Below, piece by piece: positions 10,784 through 19,927 of a stretch of 64,000 bases of DNA. The position numbers and the translations under genes were made by a program. The notes under the pieces were generated by a model. It was given only the letters and a program-made list of their open reading frames with translations, made no database searches and was not told where the DNA came from. This DNA is from Bartonella sp. AU55XJBT. GTDB lineage: Bacteria > Pseudomonadota > Alphaproteobacteria > Rhizobiales > Rhizobiaceae. The stretch is taken from the NCBI RefSeq assembly GCF_028618525.1, contig NZ_JAQITC010000008.1, positions 42,855-106,854 of the forward strand, in the 5' to 3' direction. The stretch's first letter is position 1. Each line of letters starts with the position of its first letter.

Positions 10784-12039
10784 AAAAACTCGCGTTAGTT
10801 TGCCAACGCAATGCAAAACTACCCTTTATATTTGAAGCAGCACAAGCCGCTAATATCGAATTAGTCATGATCTATGATACCGCTGAAAACGCTCCTATTC
10901 AGCTACCTGCAGCAGTCACTTCAACTTGGCAACTTCCCATTTTTGATAATCCAGAGGCAGCTCTAGACGCTTTTGCAGCAGGCGTAAAAGAACGCAATAT
11001 TTGTGGGGTTATGACCCTGCGTGAAGAAGCCATCCTATGGACCGCTTTAGCTGCAAAAAAAATCAATACTCCAAGTATTGAACCAGAAGTAGCAGCATTA
11101 ACCCGAAATAAATATCTCATGCGTCAAGCTTTTGCTAAAGCAGGACTTAGAACACCAAGATTTCTTTATATAGATAATCCAGAAGACCTATCACAAGCGC
11201 ATGCCTTAGACTATCCGCTCATCATTAAACCCATCTCTGGATGGGCAAGTACAGGCGTAATGTTAGCTAAAAATTCCACCGAACTTCCTGATCTCATTAA
11301 AGCCGTCTGGAATGTTCAACATAAAGACATGGCACGTTTTAATGATACAAATAAGCCTTTAGGTTTAGTTGTTGAACAGTATTTGTCAGGAAAAGAGTTT
11401 GTTGTAGAATGCTTTGTTGATACAGCAGGTGTACATGTTCTAGCGGTTGGCGACAAAGGACAACCGGAAGGACCATGGTTTGAAGAAACAATTTATCGTC
11501 AACGCCGTGATCTAGATGATCCTCTCGTTATTGCTTTATGTGAGGTTGCATGCTCTGGGGTTAAAGCTCTTGGTATAAATATGGGTGCTGCCCATGTAGA
11601 ACTACGCCTAGATGCCAATAACTTGCCTTATATCATTGAGATCGGTGCTCGTATCGGTGGATCGGGTGTCTCCCATTTTATTGTGGAGCAAGGCACAGGG
11701 GTTTCATTTGCAAAACTTTGTATGAATGCCGCTTTAGCTGAACAAACCCCCGACCTTCCTGATATACTCCCAGCTAAAAAAGTAGCTGCAAATTACATTA
11801 TCCCTCTTCATGGGTATGGACGCTTCTGCGGATTTTCAGGTCTCGATAAGGTTGCACAACATCCTCAAACTACCAGAACAATAATTTTCTTTAAAACTGA
11901 TCATATCTCACCACCTCCACCAGCATTTGGTGGATATCCTGGTTTTATTTTCTCTGTTCATGCCTCAGATCAAGAAGCACACGATTACCATAAATGGCTT
12001 GATGATACCTTAAGTATTATATGGAAAACCGATATTTAA
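10780..12039 (+). CDS. ATP-grasp ligase (L-amino-acid-ligase-like)
   Basis: ATP-grasp enzymes activate a carboxylate as an acyl-phosphate and join it to an amine. This 419-aa protein has the three expected parts: an N-terminal Rossmann-like domain (1-110), the ATP-grasp core with PLIIKPISGWASTGV (about 147-161) and VVEQYLSGKEFVVE, and the Mg-binding AHVELRLD ... YIIEIGARIGGSG region (about 270-293). A C-terminal domain follows, as in dipeptide ligases of the BacD group, with a glycine/proline-rich PPPPAFGGYPG loop. The ATG overlaps the exporter stop as ATGA, with GAGGAA upstream. It most likely makes a dipeptide or amino-acid amide; BacD is the nearest characterised model, though the substrate cannot be read from sequence. 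Confidence 0.8.
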   Translation: MKKLALVCQRNAKLPFIFEAAQAANIELVMIYDTAENAPIQLPAAVTSTWQLPIFDNPEAALDAFAAGVKERNICGVMTLREEAILWTALAAKKINTPSIEPEVAALTRNKYLMRQAFAKAGLRTPRFLYIDNPEDLSQAHALDYPLIIKPISGWASTGVMLAKNSTELPDLIKAVWNVQHKDMARFNDTNKPLGLVVEQYLSGKEFVVECFVDTAGVHVLAVGDKGQPEGPWFEETIYRQRRDLDDPLVIALCEVACSGVKALGINMGAAHVELRLDANNLPYIIEIGARIGGSGVSHFIVEQGTGVSFAKLCMNAALAEQTPDLPDILPAKKVAANYIIPLHGYGRFCGFSGLDKVAQHPQTTRTIIFFKTDHISPPPPAFGGYPGFIFSVHASDQEAHDYHKWLDDTLSIIWKTDI

Positions 12040-12607
12040 ACACCCTGATAGAGATATTTCTACAACTCTTAATGTTGATATGAATCTTATCAAGACAAGC
12101 ACAATTACAATGCGATTACCTAAAATTTTGCAAAAGCCTTCTCCTTAAAGGAAATGTTGAGTTTAATAATGATAATTGATCCATAACTTTGCATACTCTC
12201 CCTCTAAAAGAGAGGCATTTACACACACTCACATGCTTTTAAAATGCTTCTTATAATCTATAAAGCGAAGTGGAAATACGAAACTGTGCATTTTACGCAT
12301 CATCTTTTTTTACTTAACAGAAAAAGCACCCAATTAAAAACCAACACTCCTTCCTATTATACTTGATATTCACCTCCTTAAACAACGGTATTTTACAGCA
12401 TAATAGGATAACAGTGTTGCTATTTTAAAAGCTAATGACGGATGCATCTCATATATTCGTAGCCCCAAAAATACAAATAGATTTAGAGTTTCATTGATAA
12501 ATTTTTTTAAAGCATTTGAATTCTCTATCAACCAGATAAAAAAATTTAAATCAAAATGATCCTTTTATATTTATGAAAACACATGGATTATTTTTAAAAA
12601 AGATTTA
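12040..12607. other. Spacer after the ligase operon
   Basis: About 570 bases between convergent units, with no gene, tRNA or good terminator that I can see. A weak five-base-pair hairpin near 12200 (CCTCT / AGAGG) lacks a T-run. Confidence 0.5.
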
Positions 12608-15361
12608 CTAAAAATGATAACGCAATCCACCAGAAAAACGAATGCCAGAAAAGCCTGCCTTGGTTAGCTTATGCTGATAGCTAAGATTACTGTGAAGTGT
12701 AACTTTAGAAGAAAATTGTGCATTAATCCCCAAACCTGCTTCTAAAGAAGAACCAAAAGCCCCTAACTGGAAAACATCTTTTAGATGAACAAATTGTTTT
12801 TCACCAAAACGATGAGCAAGATGAATATTGCCATTTAAAGAAATAATACGATCCTTTTCAGATGCCGTAAATGTTTTACTTAAATACCCTCCAATACGCA
12901 TCAACCATTGATCTGCTTTTTTCATCTCAACATCAAATCCATCAATATCACGAAACTTATCAAATTGAAGATGTTGATAAATAAGCTGAATCTGCGGATC
13001 AAAAAGAAGACCAGCCTGTCCTGTCATAAACGCTTTACCAACAGACAACGAAACGCTCAGAGGATTTGCTTTTAATGTCGCCGTCTTACCCCAAGCATGA
13101 GTAAGAACATCGCCTTTAACCAAACCATAAGATAAAAGACCATCTCCATAAAAACCCGTATTGTGTTTCACACGACCGTATGCCGTAAATGCCCATTTAT
13201 TAAACGGACTCTTTTGACTTTGTCCCACGCCACAAGGCTGTAAGGAAAGTTGTCCATAGGTTCCCATAATCCCAAAAGATGTCGTACTATGTGCCCTCTC
13301 TATTGTTTTGAGTAAAATATCTGTTTCTATAGCGTTATAATCAACACTACCATCATACCCATATTCAAAGGCAGAAAGATCTGAGACATAACGATGACTC
13401 CCACTATAACCATGAACAGATAAAGCAAAATTCCCTTCAGATTTTAATAACTTACGAGAAATAGACCGCGTCGCTTGCAACTGCTTTTGTTGATTACTGA
13501 TATTGATAATCCCCACATGAAACAAAGCATTTTGTAACAGAAGATAAGTCGGAACTTGTGGAACAACTTCCCTAATCTTTAACTCAGAATGAGGAATAAC
13601 AGACGTCCCTAAAGCAGGCTGAATATATTTACTTTCAAGGCGGAAATCCCAAAAATCTCCCTCTCCTTCAACCAATCTTTGAGAAGTTTGCGCTTGTCCA
13701 AGAGAAGAAGTTGGACCATAGGCGTTAAGATAATACTGGTAAGGCGACCCCTCTAATGCAATATAAGCATGATTTAACTGAAAAGAATCTTCTGCTGCTG
13801 TTCCAGAAACCTGAATAAGTGAAATACTATGAGCATTCTCACCCGTTGCTATTTCCCCCTGATTTTCTACAACAAATTGCACATAAACTGTCGTTTTCCC
13901 AGAAACATCCCCCTGTATCAAAAGCCGATCGGTCTTTGTATGATCAAGCAAACCATCACTCCTGAGATGTGTATTGAGATAAATATCCGCCCTATCTTGT
14001 GCACTATAAACTTCTTTTTCTCCCTTCCCAATATAAAGCGTCTGATACTCGTGCAATATTGGCGTTTCAAAAGCAATAAAACTATCAGAAAGTTTTATAA
14101 ATGAAATAAACGAACTTGTACGATTTTCAACGTGCGAATCTATCTCTCTTCTTCTTGTCAAAAACCACTTTGATCCTCTTGTCAAATAAAGCTCAGCAAT
14201 AGAAGCATCATCAACACGAGTCCCTCCTATCAATGAAGAAGAATCAGCCAAAACTGCCACACTCCCCCCTTTTTCAGCTGTTAATAATAAATCACCAGAA
14301 ATTTTTGTGCCTTCTGTTACTCCAATATAACTCCGACTGTCATTACTATGAATAGCTGTTCCAGCTGGAACCTCAAAAACCGTCCTTTTCAAAAAAACAA
14401 GTCCCTGTCCATACGTATTATTCTCCCCTCCCATTTCAAAATTCATACCATGTTTGTTCCCTATTGCTTTAATTGTTGAATCTTCAATATTAACCCGCGA
14501 AATTAAAACATTTCCTTCCCAAACGTCCCCAGATTGTGTGTTAAAATCTTGTCCAACCGTTAAAACATGAACATCCGTAGAAACAATATTCGTATTTTTT
14601 AAATAAACAGAACCCTGCTGTTTTACATTGAAAACTGTATGTGCAATTTTTTTATTTATATTTTCTCTATCTTCTATTTTTTGACGTTTTGAAGTAATGG
14701 TAACATTATCTAAAGTTGCACGCCCCCCTCTCCCCACATAAAGCGCAGCGGCATCATTCACATCAATAAATCCTCCTTTCATCTGAATATCCGCATCAGC
14801 ACTAACGAAAAGAGCACTCTCTTGACCAATACCCTGACCCTCTACTTTAATTTTTGTATTCGTTAACGTAACAGATGTCCCTACCTTCTCTGCATAAGCA
14901 GCGACCTGAGAAGCTTCAATTGTTCCACGATTGACCTCAATTATTCCACGATCAGCTTTAAGACCTATTGACACATTTTTAAAAGCTGAATCGTTCAAGA
15001 CAATTTTTCCCCCTCGTGATACATCAGCCCCATAAATATCTTCTATACCTGCAGTACCTTCAACCTCTATACGCATTGCCTGAATAACTGTATTGGGCTC
15101 CTGTACACCTATAGCAGCAGACAAATTGATAGAACTCTCCTCCTCATTATTTGATTTAACAGGTGCCGTGAATTTATATATTTTATCGCTAATTGTATGC
15201 TTTGCACCATCACTGCATTCATAGGGTAATTTGTTTTCGTCACATGACAGTGATACCAATGAGCGAGAATGCGCCTTAACATTTGTGTTTAACAAAAAAG
15301 AAAAAATAGCTGCTGTAAAAACGCACGAATACAAGCGATTGTGAGATACCTTGATTATCAT
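12608..15361 (-). CDS. Autotransporter (type Va) outer-membrane protein
   Basis: A 917-aa self-secreting surface protein. Residues 1-31 are a signal peptide ending in VKA. The passenger (about 32-630) consists of short beta-helix-like repeats in which valine, glycine and asparagine alternate, including runs such as GVIEVNRG and GRATLDNVTITS. The C-terminal 280 residues form an autotransporter beta-barrel that ends in the canonical aromatic GGLRYHF. Two cysteines lie near the start of the mature protein. I see no catalytic site or RGD motif; adhesion is the usual role of this group in Bartonella, but the ligand is unknown. It is monocistronic, with over 800 bases of gene-free DNA upstream where regulation may reside. 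Confidence 0.9.
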   Translation of the reverse strand: MIIKVSHNRLYSCVFTAAIFSFLLNTNVKAHSRSLVSLSCDENKLPYECSDGAKHTISDKIYKFTAPVKSNNEEESSINLSAAIGVQEPNTVIQAMRIEVEGTAGIEDIYGADVSRGGKIVLNDSAFKNVSIGLKADRGIIEVNRGTIEASQVAAYAEKVGTSVTLTNTKIKVEGQGIGQESALFVSADADIQMKGGFIDVNDAAALYVGRGGRATLDNVTITSKRQKIEDRENINKKIAHTVFNVKQQGSVYLKNTNIVSTDVHVLTVGQDFNTQSGDVWEGNVLISRVNIEDSTIKAIGNKHGMNFEMGGENNTYGQGLVFLKRTVFEVPAGTAIHSNDSRSYIGVTEGTKISGDLLLTAEKGGSVAVLADSSSLIGGTRVDDASIAELYLTRGSKWFLTRRREIDSHVENRTSSFISFIKLSDSFIAFETPILHEYQTLYIGKGEKEVYSAQDRADIYLNTHLRSDGLLDHTKTDRLLIQGDVSGKTTVYVQFVVENQGEIATGENAHSISLIQVSGTAAEDSFQLNHAYIALEGSPYQYYLNAYGPTSSLGQAQTSQRLVEGEGDFWDFRLESKYIQPALGTSVIPHSELKIREVVPQVPTYLLLQNALFHVGIINISNQQKQLQATRSISRKLLKSEGNFALSVHGYSGSHRYVSDLSAFEYGYDGSVDYNAIETDILLKTIERAHSTTSFGIMGTYGQLSLQPCGVGQSQKSPFNKWAFTAYGRVKHNTGFYGDGLLSYGLVKGDVLTHAWGKTATLKANPLSVSLSVGKAFMTGQAGLLFDPQIQLIYQHLQFDKFRDIDGFDVEMKKADQWLMRIGGYLSKTFTASEKDRIISLNGNIHLAHRFGEKQFVHLKDVFQLGAFGSSLEAGLGINAQFSSKVTLHSNLSYQHKLTKAGFSGIRFSGGLRYHF

Positions 15362-16198
15362 TGCTTTTCAAAACTTTCTTTTTTCAATAAAAACAAAAAA
15401 TGCTGGCAAAACAATAAACTGTAAATTAAATGCAATAAGAATAAAATAAACAAAGTTATTTTATTATTTTTCTGATAAATGACATCGTTTCATAATATGT
15501 TTTGTATTTTATGTAAAGAAAGAACAAAAAATTTAAAATATCATTGAAGATGGCAATCTCTTTAAAGATTCATACCACAAATGCTGGGAACTATAACCCA
15601 AAGCATCAGAAAATTAATCTCAAAAAAACGCGCCGAAATGTAAATTTTGAGGGAAAATAATATTTAATTTATCTCATTTTTCAAAAATAAAAATACAACA
15701 AAATGAGAACAATTTTTAAGATTCAAGTGATCAAAATATATTAATAAAATATCATGCAATGAGATACAGTAAAATCTATAACCACATTATTTTTTAACCA
15801 CAACAAAAGTCCCAGGAAACGCGCGCTGAGATGTAAGCTAATGTACATAATTTCTACATTAAAGCTGCCAGCTATCTAACAAAAAATTGAATAAACAAAA
15901 AAACTTCTCATTAATGTCCTACCCTCAATGATTTGAATGAATTAATGAAATATTTTAAAGATGAATATTTCACTTTTTCAAAGCTTTTTTTATTTTCTGG
16001 CTTTTTTTATCACTCTCAAGCCGTAACATCAAATCTCACTCTTGTTTTGTCGAATTGGCTACAGCACAAAAATATCATTGTCCATAACCTGCTGATAGGC
16101 TGCTACCATTAAATTGACTAACAATGAATCACTTCGTGGCACTGATGAAAAATAAATTCCTTTTTATCCTGCAATTTGTAGTGATAACCTGCTTTATG
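15362..16198. other. Long upstream region of the autotransporter gene
   Basis: About 840 bases of very AT-rich DNA between the autotransporter start and the truncated lipoprotein gene. Two loosely similar stretches (around 15628 and 15818, each with ACGCGC followed by GAAATG or GAGATG and TAA) may be an old duplication. I see no gene I can support. Confidence 0.45.
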
Positions 16199-16420
16199 TC
16201 ATACACTCATAAATTGCTGCAAATTCACTCGCGCGCGAATCCATATTTTCAGAAGAAGTGTAGATTGGTTTCCAACTACATTTTGACAATACTTGTAGAC
16301 CACAGACTTATTAACACCAAGCTTTTCCCATAATGCCAAAGTCGATGGAGGAGGTTTGTTGACACACCCAGCCGAGCTTAATAAAACTATAGCACTCAAT
16401 AATTTCATTATCTCTTTCAT
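16199..16420 (-). pseudogene. Truncated lipoprotein paralogue
   Basis: A 73-aa frame that opens like the two lipoprotein genes beside it: a type-II signal peptide with lipobox SSAGC and lipidated Cys19, then the shared PPPSTLALWEKLGVNKSVV segment. After about residue 45 it diverges into a low-quality basic tail (KIWIRARVNLQQF) and stops, losing five of the six later cysteines of its paralogues. I read it as a copy decayed by deletion or frameshift. A GGAGGGGGA ribosome site is still present before the ATG, so a short lipopeptide could still be made. Confidence 0.6.
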
Positions 16421-16581
16421 TCCCCCTCCTTTAATATTTACGATAGAAAGACTGCTAAGCTTGGTAATATTTGCTCACATACAAGATGACTTTCGTTAAT
16501 ATATAAACATTGAAAAAAATAACTCCACCCCCATACAAGAACGAGAATGTGAGAACTTTTGATTACAATAGCCTTAAATAC

Positions 16582-16998
16582 TTAAGGTTGACATTCAGGT
16601 TGTTCTTTATGTTCTTCACAATGAGGACTATTTAAGCGCTTCTCTACACTTCGCTGAGGAATAACAGCATCAGGCTGACAAATTGGAAGGTTTTCATATT
16701 TCTCACACCATTTTACCCTTCCCAACTTATCTTGGAAACCTGCTTGTATCATGCATGCATTCACAGACTCCTCTGCATTGAACTTTTCATCGGTGAACTT
16801 TTCATCGGTACTTTTTTCTGTATCAAGACGCCCATCAAGATGCTGAATTCCACACTCCAACAGAGCTTTTTTAATCTCAAGTTGATCTGCACCAGACTTT
16901 TCCCATGCATCTACAGCCGTTCGCGAAGGCTGTTCTGGATAACACCCAGCCATAACAAGTAAGGCTACCCCGCTTAATAATTTTGAAATCTGCTTCAT
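16582..16998 (-). CDS. Small cysteine-rich lipoprotein, copy 2
   Basis: A 138-aa lipoprotein with lipobox VMAGC and lipidated Cys19, followed by a conserved WEKSGADQLEIKKALLECG block. Six further cysteines (LLEC, NAC, WC, PIC, PHC, PEC) occur at the same places as in the copy at 17364-17762, enough for three disulfides in the periplasm or at the surface. A short internal repeat (TDEKF twice, from the DNA repeat near 16786-16812) expands the middle of the protein. I do not recognise the family. Its position downstream of a CdiA/haemagglutinin remnant suggests a secretion-linked or immunity role, which is inference. Confidence 0.7.
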   Translation of the reverse strand: MKQISKLLSGVALLVMAGCYPEQPSRTAVDAWEKSGADQLEIKKALLECGIQHLDGRLDTEKSTDEKFTDEKFNAEESVNACMIQAGFQDKLGRVKWCEKYENLPICQPDAVIPQRSVEKRLNSPHCEEHKEQPECQP

Positions 16999-17363
16999 TT
17001 TCCTATCCTTGAATAATTTTGATATTACGAAACAATCTATAAATTATTTTACATGCTGCGTTTTCATTTTAAAAACAATGATGAACATTATCAACTTTTA
17101 TTATTGTTTATCTTTTCCAATAATTATACCGTTTAATATTATATCAAAAGTACAGCAAAATTACTACTAAAATCATATTCTATAAACGTTATGCTTAATA
17201 ATTATGCTCAATATTTTGATTACAATTGAAACAGATATTTTTATAAATTGTTGTCCTACATTTGTAGACCTCCTAGATAAAAAGTGATTAGTTGAGGAAA
17301 CAATCCCGCATGAGGACGGGAATACATGGAAGTGGGGATTGTGCTTTCCATAAACAACAAGAC
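16999..17363. other. Spacer between lipoprotein genes
   Basis: About 365 AT-rich bases with no supported gene. A run of less AT-rich sequence near 17300-17340 adjoins the end of copy 3; I see no clear terminator. Confidence 0.4.
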
Positions 17364-17762
17364 TTAAGGTTTGCATTCAGGTGCATTTTTATATTTTTTA
17401 CAATAAGGGCTGTTTAAGCGCCTCTTGACACTTGGTTGTGGGAAAACAACACCAGGACGACAATTGGGAAGGTTGTCTTCTTTAAAAGTATAACACCAAT
17501 TACTTCCGCTTTTATGGTGAAAACCTGATTGGACCATGCAAGCATCAATGGCAACCATGTCATTAGGAGTGAGCTTTTGAGTTTCTGGATCGACATCATA
17601 AGGGGTTGGCATGCCACATTCTAACAATGCCTTTCCTACTTCGGTAAAATCTGCTCCTGGTTTTTTCCATACCCCTAAAGAAGATGTGGGTGTTTTATTA
17701 AACTGACATCCGGTGATATTGAACAGAGTTACAGCGCCTAATAGCTTTAGAGTTTGTTTCAT
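17364..17762 (-). CDS. Small cysteine-rich lipoprotein, copy 3
   Basis: A 132-aa paralogue of the protein at 16582-16998. The lipobox is NITGC with lipidated Cys19, then TSSLGVWKKPGADFTEVGKALLECG split over residues 27-51. The same six downstream cysteines are kept (LLEC, DAC, WC, PNC, PYC, PEC), and the ends match in VKRRLNSPYC and a final ECKP. A GGAG ribosome site precedes the ATG. The gene begins 12 bases after the haemagglutinin remnant ends, on the same strand, so it was probably co-transcribed with it. Confidence 0.72.
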   Translation of the reverse strand: MKQTLKLLGAVTLFNITGCQFNKTPTSSLGVWKKPGADFTEVGKALLECGMPTPYDVDPETQKLTPNDMVAIDACMVQSGFHHKSGSNWCYTFKEDNLPNCRPGVVFPQPSVKRRLNSPYCKKYKNAPECKP

Positions 17763-17773
17763 TTTTTACTCCT

Positions 17774-19590
17774 TTATTTAATTGAAAAAACTTGTACTCT
17801 ATGAGGTAAGCCATAGCGCCATGTACATTTATCACTCATATCTCCAAGGCAAGTATGGGAACTTATGGGATTTCCGATTACTTTCCACCATTCCGTCAAA
17901 GCATTGCTGCCAGCAGGGATTGTCTCGTAAGTATAGCCATTGCCACCAATCCATCGGCTTACAAAGTCATATCTATGCCCATCAAAACCAACAGTGGTTT
18001 GTTTGCCATCACTAAACATAAGCTAACAGACCTCTTGCAGCCAAAACATTCGCCGCTGGTCCATGGAAGCTAATCGTTGTGTTTTTAGCTATCCCGTGCA
18101 CGCCTTCTTGTTTGAAAGAATTCATCATATTAGAGCCTGTTAAACTGCCACGACTATGGGCATCAAAATGCAATCCTGTGTTACCATAATGAGACATCAG
18201 ATCTTTTGCTTCTTGTGTGGAATTGGTCAGACCCCAAAAATTATTTTCCATAAACTTCTGATATCCCGCCACCAAAAGTTCTGAAATGGCAGAATCAGCT
18301 TGCGGAAACACAACAAAATAAAGCGGTACATTTTTATCTTCCGCATGCTGCACTGCATAAACAGCCGCCTCATAAGCTGGCGTAAAGATGCCATTGAGAG
18401 ACACATACACCTTGCCATCAGAGCCTTCTTGCAAATGCTGCTTTTCTTCTTCCGTTAAATAATGAAACTTAGGGATTTTTTGTCCACGAGCGTCTTCTAT
18501 AGGCTCTCCATTTTCATCTTTTTCGTAGATTATATTGCCCTGTTCATCACGGTCGACCACAGCGAGAGGATGTTCTTTGATAAACATGGTTTTATAAGAG
18601 TTATCGCTGTATTTAAACCCTTCTTCTAAGAGTTGCGTGGCCATTTCACGGTTTTCGTGGACGATTTGTTCTAGCTTGCCTACATCGATGGGTGAGACAC
18701 CCTTATGGGCTGTCGCAATATCGCAGTTAAGGGAAGCAATAGCTTGGTCCCCATTTTGCCCCGTCAGTGCCATTTGCCCGTCTTCATTGGTTATCACAAT
18801 GGTGCCATCGCTGATGGCGGATTTGGTGTAACCTTCCTCTGAATCCTTAACTTTGGAATGATCTAAAACATTTTTGGCAATATTTTTTGCAACGCCATAT
18901 TTGCCTTGATCCATCGGCTCCCCCAGAAATGCTAAAACCATGGCTGTTGGCTTGAGCATGGGCACTGTTGGCAATATCACTGGTGCTGATGCTTCCGGTG
19001 GTCAGTGTTGTTTTGTCTTTAACAGTAATCTCAAAGCCACCATCACCCGCTTTGATGCCGGATTGCTCCACAACACTATGATAATCGCTAGAGGTTTTAT
19101 CCTTGTTCAAGGCAATATTGGTTGAAGCTGCATCCGCATTTTTCCCACCATTATAACCAATGGAAAGAGAGTTTTGCTTGCTAGTGGTTTTTCCCGTATC
19201 ACTCTGGCTGGTTATGGTGAAATTGCCCCCCACGTCTGCTTTGACTTGGTTTCCAGAAACTACGACGCCATTCAATGTGGTATCTCCTCCACTGCTGGTA
19301 TGAACTGTTCCGGTACCTACAACATGGCTGTTCTTGTGTTGCACTTGTTCACTAGAACCTTTTACTTTACCAAAGGACGCATTCCCCATCCACCCTGAAC
19401 CACTCGTGCTATAGATGTAGCCAACATTCATGGAAGCACTTTGCGAATGATTTTGCATATTTTGCGTGTTTTTTGCACTTTCAAAGGTGATATCTTGCAC
19501 CGCTATCAGATTAATATTCCCGCTCTGTTCATCATTGATCAGAGGATTTGTGCCAGCGATAATATCGGCTTTTTTAATAACAAAATTTAA
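17774..19590 (-). pseudogene. Filamentous haemagglutinin/CdiA-type remnant
   Basis: The 3' end of a two-partner-secretion exoprotein gene, broken into three frames. The 5' part (about 19590-18850) encodes haemagglutinin repeats (GGDTTLNGVVVSGNQVKADV, then VGGNFTITSQSD) and starts in mid-protein. A frameshift near 18900 leads into the frame ending at 18012, which carries the C-terminal module with HFDAHSRGSLTGSNMM, a serine-hydrolase-like turn. A second shift near 18015 leads to the last 80 residues (YDFVSRWIGGNGY ...), ending at 17774. No signal peptide, TPS domain or transporter partner is nearby. The ends of the three frames overlap by a few bases to about 130, as expected for single-base indels. 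Confidence 0.8.
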
Positions 19591-19927
19591 AAACTCAATT
19601 AAAAAAAAGCTTATAAAATAATTTCATTGGCCAATTGAGTATAGATGAAAAAAACATAAATCGAATAATAGGAATAATTCTGACGATAACTTCTCTTATG
19701 AAATAGAACCTCATTAATAAGTTTAGAAAAAGATATTCCCTCTAGCCTTGTATTTAGTATTTATATGATGGAGTTATTATCATAAGCAATGGCTCACAAA
19801 ATATTCCAAAGCAAAACGACAACGAGCAGATTGTTTTCAGTTTAGATTATCTCAATCTTTGGAAGATAACAATCGAATACCCGTTTTCCTGAAGACATCA
19901 GCAATTTCTTTTCAGCTTAATCTTTAT
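19591..19927. other. Spacer upstream of the haemagglutinin remnant
   Basis: About 340 AT-rich bases. The remnant's reading frame stays open to about 19620 but loses haemagglutinin character near 19585, so this is the probable deletion junction. Confidence 0.45.

Noticed and set aside
16786..16812. Possible repeat array (repeated GAACTTTTCATCGGT)
   Set aside because: Only two copies without spacers, inside a coding gene; it is a small in-frame duplication, not a CRISPR.
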